The position numbers and the translations under genes are program-made. The notes beneath the pieces were generated by a model. It was not told the DNA's origin. It did no database searches and saw only the letters and a program-made list of their open reading frames with translations. From Acidisoma cellulosilyticum (GTDB lineage Bacteria; Pseudomonadota; Alphaproteobacteria; Acetobacterales; Acetobacteraceae): 64,000 nucleotides of DNA. Positions 34,812 to 43,929 of this stretch are shown piece by piece (the stretch's first letter is position 1; the number at the start of each line of letters is the position of its first letter). The stretch lies in the NCBI RefSeq assembly GCF_020621385.1, contig NZ_JAESVA010000013.1:1-64000 (forward strand). The letters run 5' to 3'.

Positions 34812-35720
34812 GTGGACGCGCTGCTTTTCTCCCGCTTCCTCCGTTATTTCGTCGTGGTCGCCGAGGCGGGTTCCATCCGTCGCGCGGCCGAGGTGCTGCA
34901 TGTCTCGGCCTCCGCCATCGACCGGCAGATCCTGCGGGCCGAGGCGGATGTCGGCATGCCGTTGTTCGAGCGGCAGCCGAGCGGCCTGAAGCTGACGGCG
35001 GCCGGCGAGCAATTACTGGCCGCCAGCCGGGACTGGGCACAGGCGGCCGAGCGGTTGCGCGGGCGCATGGACGATCTGGTCGGGCTGCGTCGCGGCCATG
35101 TGCGCATCGCCATCATCGGCGCGCTGGCGGCCGGTTTCCTGTCGCGCGAAATCGCCCGGCTGCATTCGGATATGCCCGGCATCACGGTGGACGCGCATGT
35201 GCTGGACAATGTCGCGGTGATGGATGCAGTGGCGGCGGGCCTTGTCGATTTCGGCATTATGCTCAACCCGCAATCGGCGCGGGGTATCAGCGTGGTCGCT
35301 CATCATCCGATCGCCCTCGGCTTCGCGCTGCCGCCCGGCCATGCGCTGGCCGGGCTTGCCGCCGTGCGGTTCAATCGCGCGCTGGAGGAGCGGATCATCA
35401 AGCCGATGCCGCCGCTCGCCGTGCATGAGCAGTTGAGCGTTCTGGAAGCCGCGACCGGCATCACGCTGCGCCCTGTCGCGCAGTCGGACAGTATCGCGAT
35501 GATCAAATCCCTGATCCGGGACGGCGGCGGCATTGCCGTGCTGACGGCGCTGGATGTGATGGAGGAGGTAAGGCAGGGATCGCTCGCCTTTACCCCGCTA
35601 TCGGACCCCGTGCTGCGGCCGCTATCGCTCGGCGTCTGTGTCGGTCAGGCGCGGCAGCTTTCCATCGCGGCACGCACCTTCCTGCGCCGGATCGAAGAGG
35701 CATTTTCCGCCCTATCCTGA
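34812..35720 (+). CDS. LysR family transcriptional regulator
   Basis: The 302-residue regulator starts at GTG 34812. The N-terminal winged helix-turn-helix (LRYFVVVAEAGSIRRAAEVL, then VSASAIDRQILRAEADVG) is followed by the two-lobed effector domain. It is divergent from the Rieske oxygenase gene at 33645-34706, the standard arrangement for LysR control of a catabolic gene. It is not an obvious CysB, despite lying upstream of the sulfate transporter. Confidence 0.9.
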   Translation: MDALLFSRFLRYFVVVAEAGSIRRAAEVLHVSASAIDRQILRAEADVGMPLFERQPSGLKLTAAGEQLLAASRDWAQAAERLRGRMDDLVGLRRGHVRIAIIGALAAGFLSREIARLHSDMPGITVDAHVLDNVAVMDAVAAGLVDFGIMLNPQSARGISVVAHHPIALGFALPPGHALAGLAAVRFNRALEERIIKPMPPLAVHEQLSVLEAATGITLRPVAQSDSIAMIKSLIRDGGGIAVLTALDVMEEVRQGSLAFTPLSDPVLRPLSLGVCVGQARQLSIAARTFLRRIEEAFSALS

Positions 35721-35747
35721 GCGCCCTCAAGCAGTCGGGCGATCAAT

Positions 35748-35787
35748 TTCTGCTATTTGCGTCATAAATGCGTAAAAATATGCAGAA
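35748..35787. terminator. AT-rich hairpin after LysR gene
   Basis: Arms TTCTGCTATTT and AAATATGCAGAA pair with one bulge, 27 bp after the LysR stop. The remainder of 35788-35986 is unusually AT-rich and probably holds the promoter of the sulfate transporter operon; no ORF is convincing there. Confidence 0.4.
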
Positions 35788-35986
35788 TCACCGTATCTGG
35801 CGAATATTGTACTTCGTTAGATCGATATATTGACTTCTATTGCGATCAATCAGAGTGTTGTGGTCGATCCTACGGACGGCTGACGGGGGACGTGTGTCTT
35901 GCACGCTTAGCCAGCCGATCCGATGGCATGTTGTTGCTTTATCACCTTTTTGTTGCAAATTCGATCCTACGGAAAGTGCGCCATAT

Positions 35987-37015
35987 ATGAACGACATAAC
36001 CGGGATCAATCGCCGGGCGGCCCTGCTGACGGGCGTCGCCGCCGGGCTGGGCGCTGTCCTGCCGAGCCTGCCCCGCGCCGCACAGGCCGCGTCGAAACTC
36101 AAGCTGCTCAACGTCTCCTACGACCCGACGCGCGAGCTTTATGCCGAATATGATGCAAGCTTTGCGGCAGCGTGGAAGGCCAAGACCGGCGATGATCTTG
36201 CCGTCAGCGTGTCCAACGGCGGGTCAGGCTCGCAGGCCCGCGCCGTCATCAGCGGGCTGGAAGCCGATATCGTCACGCTCGCGCTCGGCTATGATATCGA
36301 CGCCATCGCCAAATCGGGCCTGCTCTCGGCCGATTGGGCGAAGCGCCTGCCGAACGGTAGCACGCCTTATACCAGCACCATCGTTTTCCTGACCCGCAAG
36401 GGCAATCCCAAAGGTCTGAAGGACTGGCCGGATCTGCTGAAAAGCGGTGTGCAGATCGTCGTCGCCAATCCGAAAACCTCGGGCGGTGCGCGCTGGGCTT
36501 TCCTGGCCGCCTATGGCTGGGCGCTGGGCGCTTTCGGCGGCAGCACGCAAAAGGCGAATGACTATATTCGGGCGCTGTACAAGCAAGTTCCGGTGCTGGA
36601 TGCCGGGTCGCGCGGCGCGACGCTCACCTTCACCAATCGGGGCATCGGCGATGTGCTGATCTCCTGGGAGGATGAGGCGCATATGGCCGTCGCCAAGGGC
36701 GGCGCCTATGAGATCATCACCCCCGCCAAAAGCATCCTGGCGGAGCCGCCGGTCGCGGTCGTCGATGCCAATGTCGATCGTCATAAGACCCGCGCGGTGG
36801 CGGAAGCCTATCTGCAGAACCTCTATACGCCGCAATCCCAGGATCTGCTGGCCAAGTATTTCTATCGTCCGCGCGATCCGCAGGCGCTCGCCAAATATGC
36901 AGCCCAGTTTCCGAAGGTCGATCTTTTCACGATCGAGACATTCGGTGGCTGGCAGGCGGCGCAGAAGCAGTTCTTCGCCAATGGCGGCGTCTTCGACCAG
37001 ATCTACGGTGGTTGA
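35987..37015 (+). CDS. sbp: Sulfate ABC transporter substrate-binding protein
   Basis: The 342-residue periplasmic protein starts at ATG 35987. A signal with twin Arg (NRRAALLTG) and an AQAA cleavage region precedes KLKLLNVSYDPTREL, the classic beginning of mature sulfate/thiosulfate-binding proteins. Later YTSTIVFLTRKGNPKGL and VVANPKTSGGARWAFLAAYG match the family's conserved ligand-binding region. It is first of four genes with overlapping starts and stops forming the full transporter. Confidence 0.93.
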   Translation: MNDITGINRRAALLTGVAAGLGAVLPSLPRAAQAASKLKLLNVSYDPTRELYAEYDASFAAAWKAKTGDDLAVSVSNGGSGSQARAVISGLEADIVTLALGYDIDAIAKSGLLSADWAKRLPNGSTPYTSTIVFLTRKGNPKGLKDWPDLLKSGVQIVVANPKTSGGARWAFLAAYGWALGAFGGSTQKANDYIRALYKQVPVLDAGSRGATLTFTNRGIGDVLISWEDEAHMAVAKGGAYEIITPAKSILAEPPVAVVDANVDRHKTRAVAEAYLQNLYTPQSQDLLAKYFYRPRDPQALAKYAAQFPKVDLFTIETFGGWQAAQKQFFANGGVFDQIYGG

Positions 37016-37902
37016 TGTCGCTCGCTGACAGCAAACCGGGTCCTGGCTTGGATCTGGGTCTGGGCTGGCTGCGCCGCGGTCGTACCCGGCGGCATATTCT
37101 GCCCGGCCTTGGTCTCAGCCTCGGCATTACGCTGTTCGTGCTGAGCCTGATCGTCTTCCTGCCGACGGCCGCGATGGTGGGCGATGCCGCGACGCTCGGT
37201 GTCGGTGGTCTGATCCGGCTATTGGCGACATCGCGCGTGTTGGGCGCCTTCAAGGTCAGTCTCGGCTGTGCGGCGCTGGCGGCATTGACCTCGGCGGTCT
37301 TCGGTCTGCTGATCGCCTGGGTATTGGTGCGCACGCGCTTCCCCTTTCGCCGGCTGGCGGATGCGATGGTCGATCTGCCTTTCGCACTGCCGACTTCGGT
37401 CGCGGGCATTGCCCTTTCCACCCTTTACGCCCCGAACGGCTGGCTGGGCTCCTGGCTGGCGCCTTACGGCATTCGCGTCTCCTTCACCGTCATCGGCGTC
37501 TATGTCGCGCTGACCTTCGTCGGGCTGCCCTTCGTCGTGCGCAGCGTGCAGCCCGTGCTGCAGGATCTGGAAGCCGAGCAGGAGGAGGCAGCGCATATGC
37601 TGGGCGCCGGCCGGCTGCAGATCTTCAGCCGCGTCATCTTCCCCGCGATCCTGCCGTCACTGACGGCCGGTTTCGCCATGGCCTTCGCGCGGGGGCTTGG
37701 CGAATACGGTTCCGTCATCTTCATTTCCAGCAATAAGCCCGGCGTTTCCGAAATCGTGCCATTGCTGATCGTCAACGAGTTGGAGCAGTTCGATTTCGCC
37801 GGGGCGGCCGCTATCGGCACGCTGATGCTGGTGCTGTCGCTCGTCATCCTCTGCGTCATCATGCTGCTGCAGCGTCTGGTAAGGAGCAGCCGGCATGGCT
37901 AA
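37015..37902 (+). CDS. cysT: Sulfate ABC transporter permease CysT
   Basis: The 295-residue inner-membrane permease starts at ATG 37015, overlapping the sbp stop. About six membrane helices are seen, and the EAA loop is EAEQEEAAHMLGAGRLQIF. Late GEYGSVIFISSNKPGVSEI matches CysT/CysU. It pairs with CysW. Confidence 0.92.
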   Translation: MSLADSKPGPGLDLGLGWLRRGRTRRHILPGLGLSLGITLFVLSLIVFLPTAAMVGDAATLGVGGLIRLLATSRVLGAFKVSLGCAALAALTSAVFGLLIAWVLVRTRFPFRRLADAMVDLPFALPTSVAGIALSTLYAPNGWLGSWLAPYGIRVSFTVIGVYVALTFVGLPFVVRSVQPVLQDLEAEQEEAAHMLGAGRLQIFSRVIFPAILPSLTAGFAMAFARGLGEYGSVIFISSNKPGVSEIVPLLIVNELEQFDFAGAAAIGTLMLVLSLVILCVIMLLQRLVRSSRHG

Positions 37903-38765
37903 TGCAAATGGCTAGCGCAAAGTGTGTCGGGCTGCGCCGCCAGGGCGGCGTCGTCAATGTCATCATGATCACGGTCGCGCTGCTATTCATGGTGCTGTTT
38001 CTGCTGCTGCCGCTGATCACGGTTTTCGCCCAGGCTTTCGCCGGCGGGATTTCGGGCTATGTCGCGTCGATCGTCGATCCGAACACGCTCTCCGCGATCT
38101 GGCTGACGCTGATCGTGGCGGCGGTCGCCCTCGTCGTGAATGTCGTCTTTGGCCTGGCCGCCAGCTGGTGCCTGGCGCGGTTCCGCTTCCCTGGCCGGCT
38201 GGCGCTGCTGACGGTGCTGGATCTGCCCTTTTCCGTCTCGCCCGTCGTCGCCGGTCTGATGCTGGTGCTGCTATACGGACGGCAAGGCTGGCTCGGCCCT
38301 TGGCTGGAAGCCCATAACCTCAAGATCATCTTCGCGCTGCCGGGCATGATGATCGCGACCATCTTCGTGACCTTGCCCTTCATCGCGCGCGAACTCATTC
38401 CGCTGATGGAAGAGCAAGGTGCGGATGAGGAGGAGGCAGCGATTCTGCTCGGCGCCTCTGGCTGGCAGATGTTCTGGCGCATCACCATTCCGAAATTGCG
38501 CTGGGGACTGCTGTATGGCGTGTTGCTCAGCAATGCCCGCGCGATGGGCGAGTTCGGCGCCGTTTCGGTCGTTTCCGGTAATATTCTAGGTCTGACGGAT
38601 ACCATGTCGCTCGACGTTAAAGCGCTATACGATGGCTATAATATCGTCGGTTCCTTCGCTGTCGCCTCGCTGCTGGCGTCGCTGGCACTTGTCACGCTGA
38701 TCGCCAAGACAGTCTTGGAGCGGCAGTTTCTGGGCCGTTCGACCAAAGAAGAGGTGTCCGCCTGA
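37902..38765 (+). CDS. cysW: Sulfate ABC transporter permease CysW
   Basis: The 287-residue permease starts at ATG 37902, sharing one base with the cysT stop. Six helices and the EAA loop [19 protein letters not shown] are visible. [15 protein letters not shown] is the CysW counterpart of the CysT motif. Confidence 0.92.
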   Translation: MQMASAKCVGLRRQGGVVNVIMITVALLFMVLFLLLPLITVFAQAFAGGISGYVASIVDPNTLSAIWLTLIVAAVALVVNVVFGLAASWCLARFRFPGRLALLTVLDLPFSVSPVVAGLMLVLLYGRQGWLGPWLEAHNLKIIFALPGMMIATIFVTLPFIARELIPLMEEQGADEEEAAILLGASGWQMFWRITIPKLRWGLLYGVLLSNARAMGEFGAVSVVSGNILGLTDTMSLDVKALYDGYNIVGSFAVASLLASLALVTLIAKTVLERQFLGRSTKEEVSA

Positions 38766-39886
38766 TGGCCGGCCATGTCTCCATCCATAATGTCTCCCGC
38801 CGGTTCGGCGCTTTCGCGGCGCTGAACGATGTCTCGCTCGACATTCCGGCAGGCGAACTGGTTGCGCTGCTCGGGCCGTCAGGCTCGGGCAAGACGACGC
38901 TGCTGCGGATCATCGCCGGGTTGGATTTCCCCGATTCCGGTCAGGTGCTGATCAATGGCGAGGATAATGTCGCCCGCCATCCGCGCGAACGCGGCGTCGG
39001 CTTCGTCTTTCAGCATTACGCGCTGTTCCGGCATATGACGGTCGCCGGCAATGTCGCTTTCGGCCTGCAGGTGCGCCCGCGCGGCCAGCGGCCGAGCAAA
39101 GCCGAGATCAAGGCCCGTGTCGCTGCGCTGCTGGACCTCGTTCAACTCGGCTGGCTCGCTGATCGTTACCCGATCGAACTGTCCGGCGGCCAGCGGCAGC
39201 GCGTGGCCTTGGCCCGCGCGCTGGCGATCGAACCGCGTCTTCTGCTGCTGGATGAGCCGTTCGGCGCGCTGGATACCAAAGTGCGCAAGGAGCTTGGCCA
39301 ATGGCTGCGCGACCTGCATCACGGTCAGGCCATCACCAGCCTGCTGGTGACGCATGATCAGGCGGAGGCGCTGGAACTGGCCGACCGCATCGTCCTGATG
39401 TCGCAAGGTAAGGTCGAGCAGATCGGCACGCCGGCCGAGCTTTATACGCGCCCGGCCAGCCCCTTCGTGCTGGAATTTCTGGGCGAGGCCAATCGCATTC
39501 CCTGCGTCATCGGCGAAGGCGGTCTGGCGCTGCTGGCCGTCAGCGGCCATGCGCTGGCGCAGAGTGTGGAGCCTGGCCAAGCTTTCGCTTCACCGGGTGC
39601 GGTGCTGACGCTTTACGTGCGTCCGCATGACCTGGTGCTGGAAGCGCGATCGGATGGCCCGGCCGTGGTGCGGGCCATCAAGGTTGCCGGCGCCTTCGCG
39701 AAAATCGAACTCATGCTGGGCGAGTTGGCATTGACCGCGCTGACGCCCTTGCATCGGCTGCCGAGCCTGCATCTGCAGGAAGGATCGCGCGCCCGGCTGA
39801 TCGCGGCCCAGGGCATGAGTTTTTCGGCGGCCGGCGCGGGCGGCTCGGTGCAATTCGAAGCGCCGCGCGCTTTGGTCATGGCCTGA
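38765..39886 (+). CDS. cysA: Sulfate ABC transporter ATP-binding protein CysA
   Basis: The 373-residue ATPase starts in a TGATG overlap with cysW. Walker A is GPSGSGKTT, the signature is [14 protein letters not shown], Walker B is [12 protein letters not shown], and the H-loop is VTHDQAEAL. The C-terminal ~130 residues form the TOBE-like regulatory domain typical of CysA. It closes the sbp-cysTWA operon, ahead of a strong hairpin. Confidence 0.93.
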   Translation: MAGHVSIHNVSRRFGAFAALNDVSLDIPAGELVALLGPSGSGKTTLLRIIAGLDFPDSGQVLINGEDNVARHPRERGVGFVFQHYALFRHMTVAGNVAFGLQVRPRGQRPSKAEIKARVAALLDLVQLGWLADRYPIELSGGQRQRVALARALAIEPRLLLLDEPFGALDTKVRKELGQWLRDLHHGQAITSLLVTHDQAEALELADRIVLMSQGKVEQIGTPAELYTRPASPFVLEFLGEANRIPCVIGEGGLALLAVSGHALAQSVEPGQAFASPGAVLTLYVRPHDLVLEARSDGPAVVRAIKVAGAFAKIELMLGELALTALTPLHRLPSLHLQEGSRARLIAAQGMSFSAAGAGGSVQFEAPRALVMA

Positions 39887-39890
39887 CGGA

Positions 39891-39920
39891 AAGGGCGCGT
39901 TCCGATTGGAACGCGCCCTT
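39891..39920. terminator. Strong bidirectional hairpin between cysA and pirin
   Basis: Perfect 13-bp arms, AAGGGCGCGTTCC and GGAACGCGCCCTT, surround a GATT loop, starting 4 nt after the cysA stop. The two genes converge here, so the hairpin can serve both. There is no T-run on either side. Confidence 0.7.
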
Positions 39921-39942
39921 GGACTAGCTGAGCCTTGTCAGA

Positions 39943-40641
39943 TCAAGCGGCGTCGACCAGCACGATTTCCGCATCGTCCAGGCCGACGACATCGAGCGCC
40001 GTTTCGCCGGTGATGGCCGCGCCGTCACGTGCCTTCAGCGTTGTGCCGTTGATGGTGACGGAGCCCTTGGCCAGAACCAGATAGGCATGGCGGCCGGCAT
40101 CCAGCGGCAGTGTCACCGTCTCACCGGTCTTGACCGTCGCACCCATCACGCGGGCATTGGCGCGGATCGGCAGCGCATCCTCGTCCCCCGGCAGACCGCT
40201 GGCCAGCGTCACGAAGCGGCCTGAACGGGCATCCTTCGGGAAGGGTCGCGCACCCCAGGAGGGTTTGCCGCCACGGGTTTCCGGCATGATCCAGATCTGG
40301 AAGATGCGGGTCGTCTCATCCTCCTCATTCCATTCCGAATGGCGGATGCCGCTGCCGGCGGACATCACCTGCACGTCACCGGCTTCCGTCCGCCCGGCAT
40401 TGCCCAGACTGTCCTTATGGGTGATGGCACCCTCCCGGACATAAGTGATGATTTCCATATCCGCATGAGGATGCGGCGGGAAACCGCTTTTGGCGGCGAT
40501 TTCGTCATCGTTCCAGACGCGGATCGCGCCCCAGTTCATGCGCTCGGGATCGTAGTAATTGGCGAAGGAGAAATGATGCTTGGCATTCAGCCATCCGTGA
40601 TTGTCACCACCGAGGCCAGCAAAGGCTCTGACGTCGATCAT
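39943..40641 (-). CDS. Pirin family protein (YhhW-like)
   Basis: The 232-residue bicupin protein starts at ATG 40641, which has AGGAG 8 nt upstream and gives the usual YhhW length; a frame extending to 40710 has no better signal. The cupin metal motif is FPPHPHADMEIITYV with its histidines, followed by a Glu in the second part (SEWNEEDETTRIFQIWI). Some pirins act as quercetinases. It is divergent from a LysR gene. Confidence 0.9.
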   Translation of the reverse strand: MIDVRAFAGLGGDNHGWLNAKHHFSFANYYDPERMNWGAIRVWNDDEIAAKSGFPPHPHADMEIITYVREGAITHKDSLGNAGRTEAGDVQVMSAGSGIRHSEWNEEDETTRIFQIWIMPETRGGKPSWGARPFPKDARSGRFVTLASGLPGDEDALPIRANARVMGATVKTGETVTLPLDAGRHAYLVLAKGSVTINGTTLKARDGAAITGETALDVVGLDDAEIVLVDAA

Positions 40642-40763
40642 TTGAGTAACTCCTGGCGGCAGGACCCTGATGTCCCGTCCTTGACGCGGAAGATGGACCT
40701 CGACAGGCATGACGAAAACAGAAAAGATGGAACGTCATTCTTTCCGAAAACAGTGGTTGAGCC

Positions 40764-41702
40764 ATGTCCCTGCCTGATCTGGAAGCCTGGGCGATCTTCG
40801 CCAAAGTCGCCGAAACCGGGTCCTTCGCCGGGGCTGCGGCCGATCTGGGCATTACTGGCCCGACCGTCTCCAAGGCTATTTCTCGTCTCGAAGCGCGGTT
40901 TGGGGAGAAGCTGATCCACCGCACCTCTCGCCGGTTCGCGCTGACCGAGACCGGGCGGGTGCTGGCTGTCCGCGCCGCGCAGATTCTGGCCGAGGGCGAA
41001 GCAGTGGAGGCCGAGGCCCAGGCCAAATCCGCGCGGCCCCGTGGGCGCATCCGGCTCGCCGTGCCGATGTCCTTCGGGTTGCGCCATGTGGCACCGGCAC
41101 TGCCCGATTTCCTGGCCGAATACCCGGATATCTCCGTCGATCTGCATCTGGATGACCGGCTGACGGATCTGGTCGCCGGCGGCATCGATGTGGCAATGCG
41201 GATTGCCGATCTACCGGATTCAGGCCTGGTCGCGCGCCGGCTTTGTCCCATTCACCGCTATGTCGTGGGATCGCCGGACTATTTCGCGCAGGTCGGCAGG
41301 CCGGACCGTCCGCGTGACCTCAGCCAGCATCGCTGTTTCGGCTACAGCAATCTCGCCAGCGGCAATGTCTGGCATTTCCGTCACAAGACCAGCGGCCTGG
41401 AGGAGGCAGTGAGCGTCAGCCCGCGTCTGTCGGCCAATAACGCTGAAGCTTTGACGGCCTCGCTGGAAGCGGGCGAGGGCCTGGCCCTGCAGCCTGATTT
41501 CATCGTCTGGGACGCGATCGCGGCCGGCCGATTGGCGGCGGTCTTGCCGGATTGGGAAAGCCCCAGCCTGGCGCTGCATCTGGTGACGCCGGCCGGCGGC
41601 CCACGACCGATCCGCACGCAGGTGCTGATCGATTTCCTGGTCAGCCGTTTCGCGTCCGGCGCGGCCCCCTGGACAAGGGCGGCCCTCGCCTTAACCGGCT
41701 GA
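40764..41702 (+). CDS. LysR family transcriptional regulator
   Basis: The 312-residue regulator has a LysR helix-turn-helix (AIFAKVAETGSFAGAAADL, then ITGPTVSKAISRLEARFG) and an effector domain close to the DsdC/TrpI-like group (DLHLDDRLTDLVAGGIDVAMR). It is divergent from pirin across a 122-bp gap, a common pairing in proteobacteria. The 3' end overlaps the convergent pbfA gene by 12 bp. Confidence 0.92.
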   Translation: MSLPDLEAWAIFAKVAETGSFAGAAADLGITGPTVSKAISRLEARFGEKLIHRTSRRFALTETGRVLAVRAAQILAEGEAVEAEAQAKSARPRGRIRLAVPMSFGLRHVAPALPDFLAEYPDISVDLHLDDRLTDLVAGGIDVAMRIADLPDSGLVARRLCPIHRYVVGSPDYFAQVGRPDRPRDLSQHRCFGYSNLASGNVWHFRHKTSGLEEAVSVSPRLSANNAEALTASLEAGEGLALQPDFIVWDAIAAGRLAAVLPDWESPSLALHLVTPAGGPRPIRTQVLIDFLVSRFASGAAPWTRAALALTG

Positions 41703-43112
41703 CAGAGGCGCGCCGGCCGCCCCGTTTTCCTCTGCCGCGATGCAAGCCTCCAGAATATCCAGCGCTCGCATCATCTGATCCTCGGTCGTGATCAGGGACG
41801 GCGTCAGTGTCAGGACATTGCCCATGGTCGTCTTGAAGCTGAGCCCCTGATCGAAGGCGCGATACAGAATGGCCTCGGCCGCGTTGCTGGCGGCTGTCTT
41901 CGCTGCGCGGTCGGTCACGAGTTCGATGCCGAGCAGAAAGCCGCGCCCGCGCACGTCGCCGATCAGCGGATGCTTCGCCTTCATGGCGTGAAGCCGGTCG
42001 AGCGCCACATCGCCCACACGGCGCGCGTTTTCGACCAGATCCTCATCCTCGATGATCTGAATGGTCGTCAGCGCGGCCCGCGCCGTGACAGGGTTCTTCT
42101 CATGCGTGTAATGGCCGAAGGCATAGGCGCCGGCGACATCCAGATCGGGCCGGCAGAGCACCGCCGCGATGGGCAGAATGCCGCCGCCCAAAGCCTTGCC
42201 CATGACCAGGATATCGGGCGTCACCCCGTCATGGTCGCAGGCGAACATGCGTCCGGTTTTGCCAAGGCCCGTGGGGATTTCATCGAAGATCAGCAGCGTG
42301 CCATGGGCGCGGCAGGCTTCCGCCACGGCCTTCCAATAGCCGGGCGGCGGCAGATAGGGCACGGCGCGCGCGGGCTCGGCGATCACTGCCGCTACGTCGC
42401 CCTCACGCTCCAGCACGTAACGCAGGTAATTCGCGCAGGTCATGTGACAGAGGTCGAGGTCCGGCAGGCCATTCGGGGCGGGATAGCCGTAGGGGCAATG
42501 GTAGCAGGCGAAGGGGGCCACATGCTCCGTGCCCGGCAACAGCGGCCCGATGGGCCCGCTGCGGAACATGGCCTCACCACCCACGCTGGACGCGCCGAAA
42601 CCGGCACCGTGAAACGCGTCCCAGAAGGAGATGGTCTTGAAACGACCGGTGGCGGCGCGCGCCACTTTCAGCGCGACCTCGATGGCGTCTGACCCGCCGG
42701 TCGTGAAAAGCACCTTCGACAGATCGCCGGGCGCGATCTCGGCCAGCTTCTCCGCGAGCGCCACCGCAGGCTCGCAGGTGAAGCGGCGCGGCGCGAAGGG
42801 CAGCGCGTCCATCTGCGCGGCAATCGCCGCCTTCAGGCGCGGATGCCCATAGCCGATGTGATGGACGTTATTGCCGTGGAAATCCATGTAGCGGCGGCCG
42901 GCGACATCCTCGATCCAGATCCCCTCGGCCCGCGCGATGGCATTGAGACAAGGGGAGGAGACCGATTGATGCAGAAAGGCGCTTGCGTCACGGTCGATCA
43001 GGTCCCGGCTCGCACCCTGGATTTGGCGCGCCGCCCAGTCCTGGCGGCGGGGCGAGTGGTTGACGTCGCCTTCGCCAGCCCGAACGGCAGCGGCGCGCAC
43101 CGGACCTGTCAT
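41691..43112 (-). CDS. pbfA: PbfA-like (R)-1-hydroxy-2-aminoethylphosphonate ammonia-lyase
   Basis: The 473-residue protein is a class III aminotransferase-fold PLP enzyme. The PLP lysine is Lys306 (VMGKALGGGILP), with the acidic pair Asp277-Glu278 (LIFDEIPTG). Fold alone would suggest an aminotransferase, but the gene directly follows phnX and an FAD oxidoreductase of phosphonate-degradation type. That is the setting in which PbfA was characterised; it converts the hydroxylated aminoethylphosphonate to phosphonoacetaldehyde and ammonia. The stretch PFACYHCPYGYP is a distinctive Cys-rich insert. Start ATG 43112 has GAGG 9 nt upstream and lies 10 bp after the phnX stop. Confidence 0.8.
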   Translation of the reverse strand: MTGPVRAAAVRAGEGDVNHSPRRQDWAARQIQGASRDLIDRDASAFLHQSVSSPCLNAIARAEGIWIEDVAGRRYMDFHGNNVHHIGYGHPRLKAAIAAQMDALPFAPRRFTCEPAVALAEKLAEIAPGDLSKVLFTTGGSDAIEVALKVARAATGRFKTISFWDAFHGAGFGASSVGGEAMFRSGPIGPLLPGTEHVAPFACYHCPYGYPAPNGLPDLDLCHMTCANYLRYVLEREGDVAAVIAEPARAVPYLPPPGYWKAVAEACRAHGTLLIFDEIPTGLGKTGRMFACDHDGVTPDILVMGKALGGGILPIAAVLCRPDLDVAGAYAFGHYTHEKNPVTARAALTTIQIIEDEDLVENARRVGDVALDRLHAMKAKHPLIGDVRGRGFLLGIELVTDRAAKTAASNAAEAILYRAFDQGLSFKTTMGNVLTLTPSLITTEDQMMRALDILEACIAAEENGAAGAPLSAG

Positions 43113-43122
43113 CTGTCTCGCC

Positions 43123-43929
43123 TCAGGGATGCTCGCCGCGTGCCATACGCGCCTCGATCTCGTCTAGGACCGGCACCAGATCGGCGATGCTGTCGATGAC
43201 ATAATGCGCGCCGACGGCGAGCAACGTATCCTCGGCCTGCGCGCGCAGCGCTGCCTGTTCCTCATCCGGGGTCGCGAGCCACTCCTCATGGCTGAGGCCG
43301 ACGCAATTGCCGGAAATGCTGACGCCCACCGTCCAGGTGCCGGCGGCGAGGCCTTCCAGAATGCCGGGTTCGGTATCGTCGATCTTCACGACGGCGGAGG
43401 GCGGATAGACGCCCAGATCTGCGAAGCAGCGATACATCATCAGCGGCGTCGGGCGCCCGTCCGCCAGGTCACCGGCGCAGACCAGATTGTCCGGCACATA
43501 GCCTTGGGCTGCGGCCAGCGGCAGCACGCGGTCCATGATCGGGCGGACATAGCCGGTGGTGGAGCCGAGCTTCATGCCGCGCGCGCGCACGGCCTCGGCC
43601 ATGGCGACGGCGCCGGGGATGAGCGTGCAATAGTCGGCGACGACATCGGTATTCAGTGGCACGAAGACGGCATAAAGCGCATCGATCTCAGCCTCGCCCG
43701 GCAGCGCGCCATGGGCGTCCGCCCAGCGCGCGGCGATATCGGGGTCCGCCATCAGGGCGGCGATATGGGCGCGTTTCGGCAGGCCCATGGGCTTGCGGGC
43801 TTCTGCCACCGAGACGTCGACGTCGAAGCGCTTATAGGCTTCGACGAAAGCGCCCATCGGCGCGCGGGAGCCGAAATCGATGACCGTGCCGGCCCAGTCG
43901 AAGATCGCTGCCTTGAGGTGGTGGCTCAT
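43123..43929 (-). CDS. phnX: Phosphonoacetaldehyde hydrolase
   Basis: The 268-residue HAD enzyme cleaves phosphonoacetaldehyde to acetaldehyde and phosphate. Asp11 in FDWAGTVIDFGSRAP is the HAD nucleophile, and Lys52 in MGLPKRAHIAAL forms the Schiff base that defines PhnX. The start ATG at 43929 overlaps the preceding stop in an ATGA, with AGGAG 8 nt upstream; a GTG at 43935 is less likely. It is the central gene of the three-gene phosphonate operon. Confidence 0.94.
   Translation of the reverse strand: MSHHLKAAIFDWAGTVIDFGSRAPMGAFVEAYKRFDVDVSVAEARKPMGLPKRAHIAALMADPDIAARWADAHGALPGEAEIDALYAVFVPLNTDVVADYCTLIPGAVAMAEAVRARGMKLGSTTGYVRPIMDRVLPLAAAQGYVPDNLVCAGDLADGRPTPLMMYRCFADLGVYPPSAVVKIDDTEPGILEGLAAGTWTVGVSISGNCVGLSHEEWLATPDEEQAALRAQAEDTLLAVGAHYVIDSIADLVPVLDEIEARMARGEHP

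Noticed and set aside
41691-43112. Ordinary class III aminotransferase (for example of beta-alanine or GABA)
   Set aside because: Fold fits, but its place directly after phnX and a phosphonate-linked FAD enzyme favours PbfA; only an assay can settle it.
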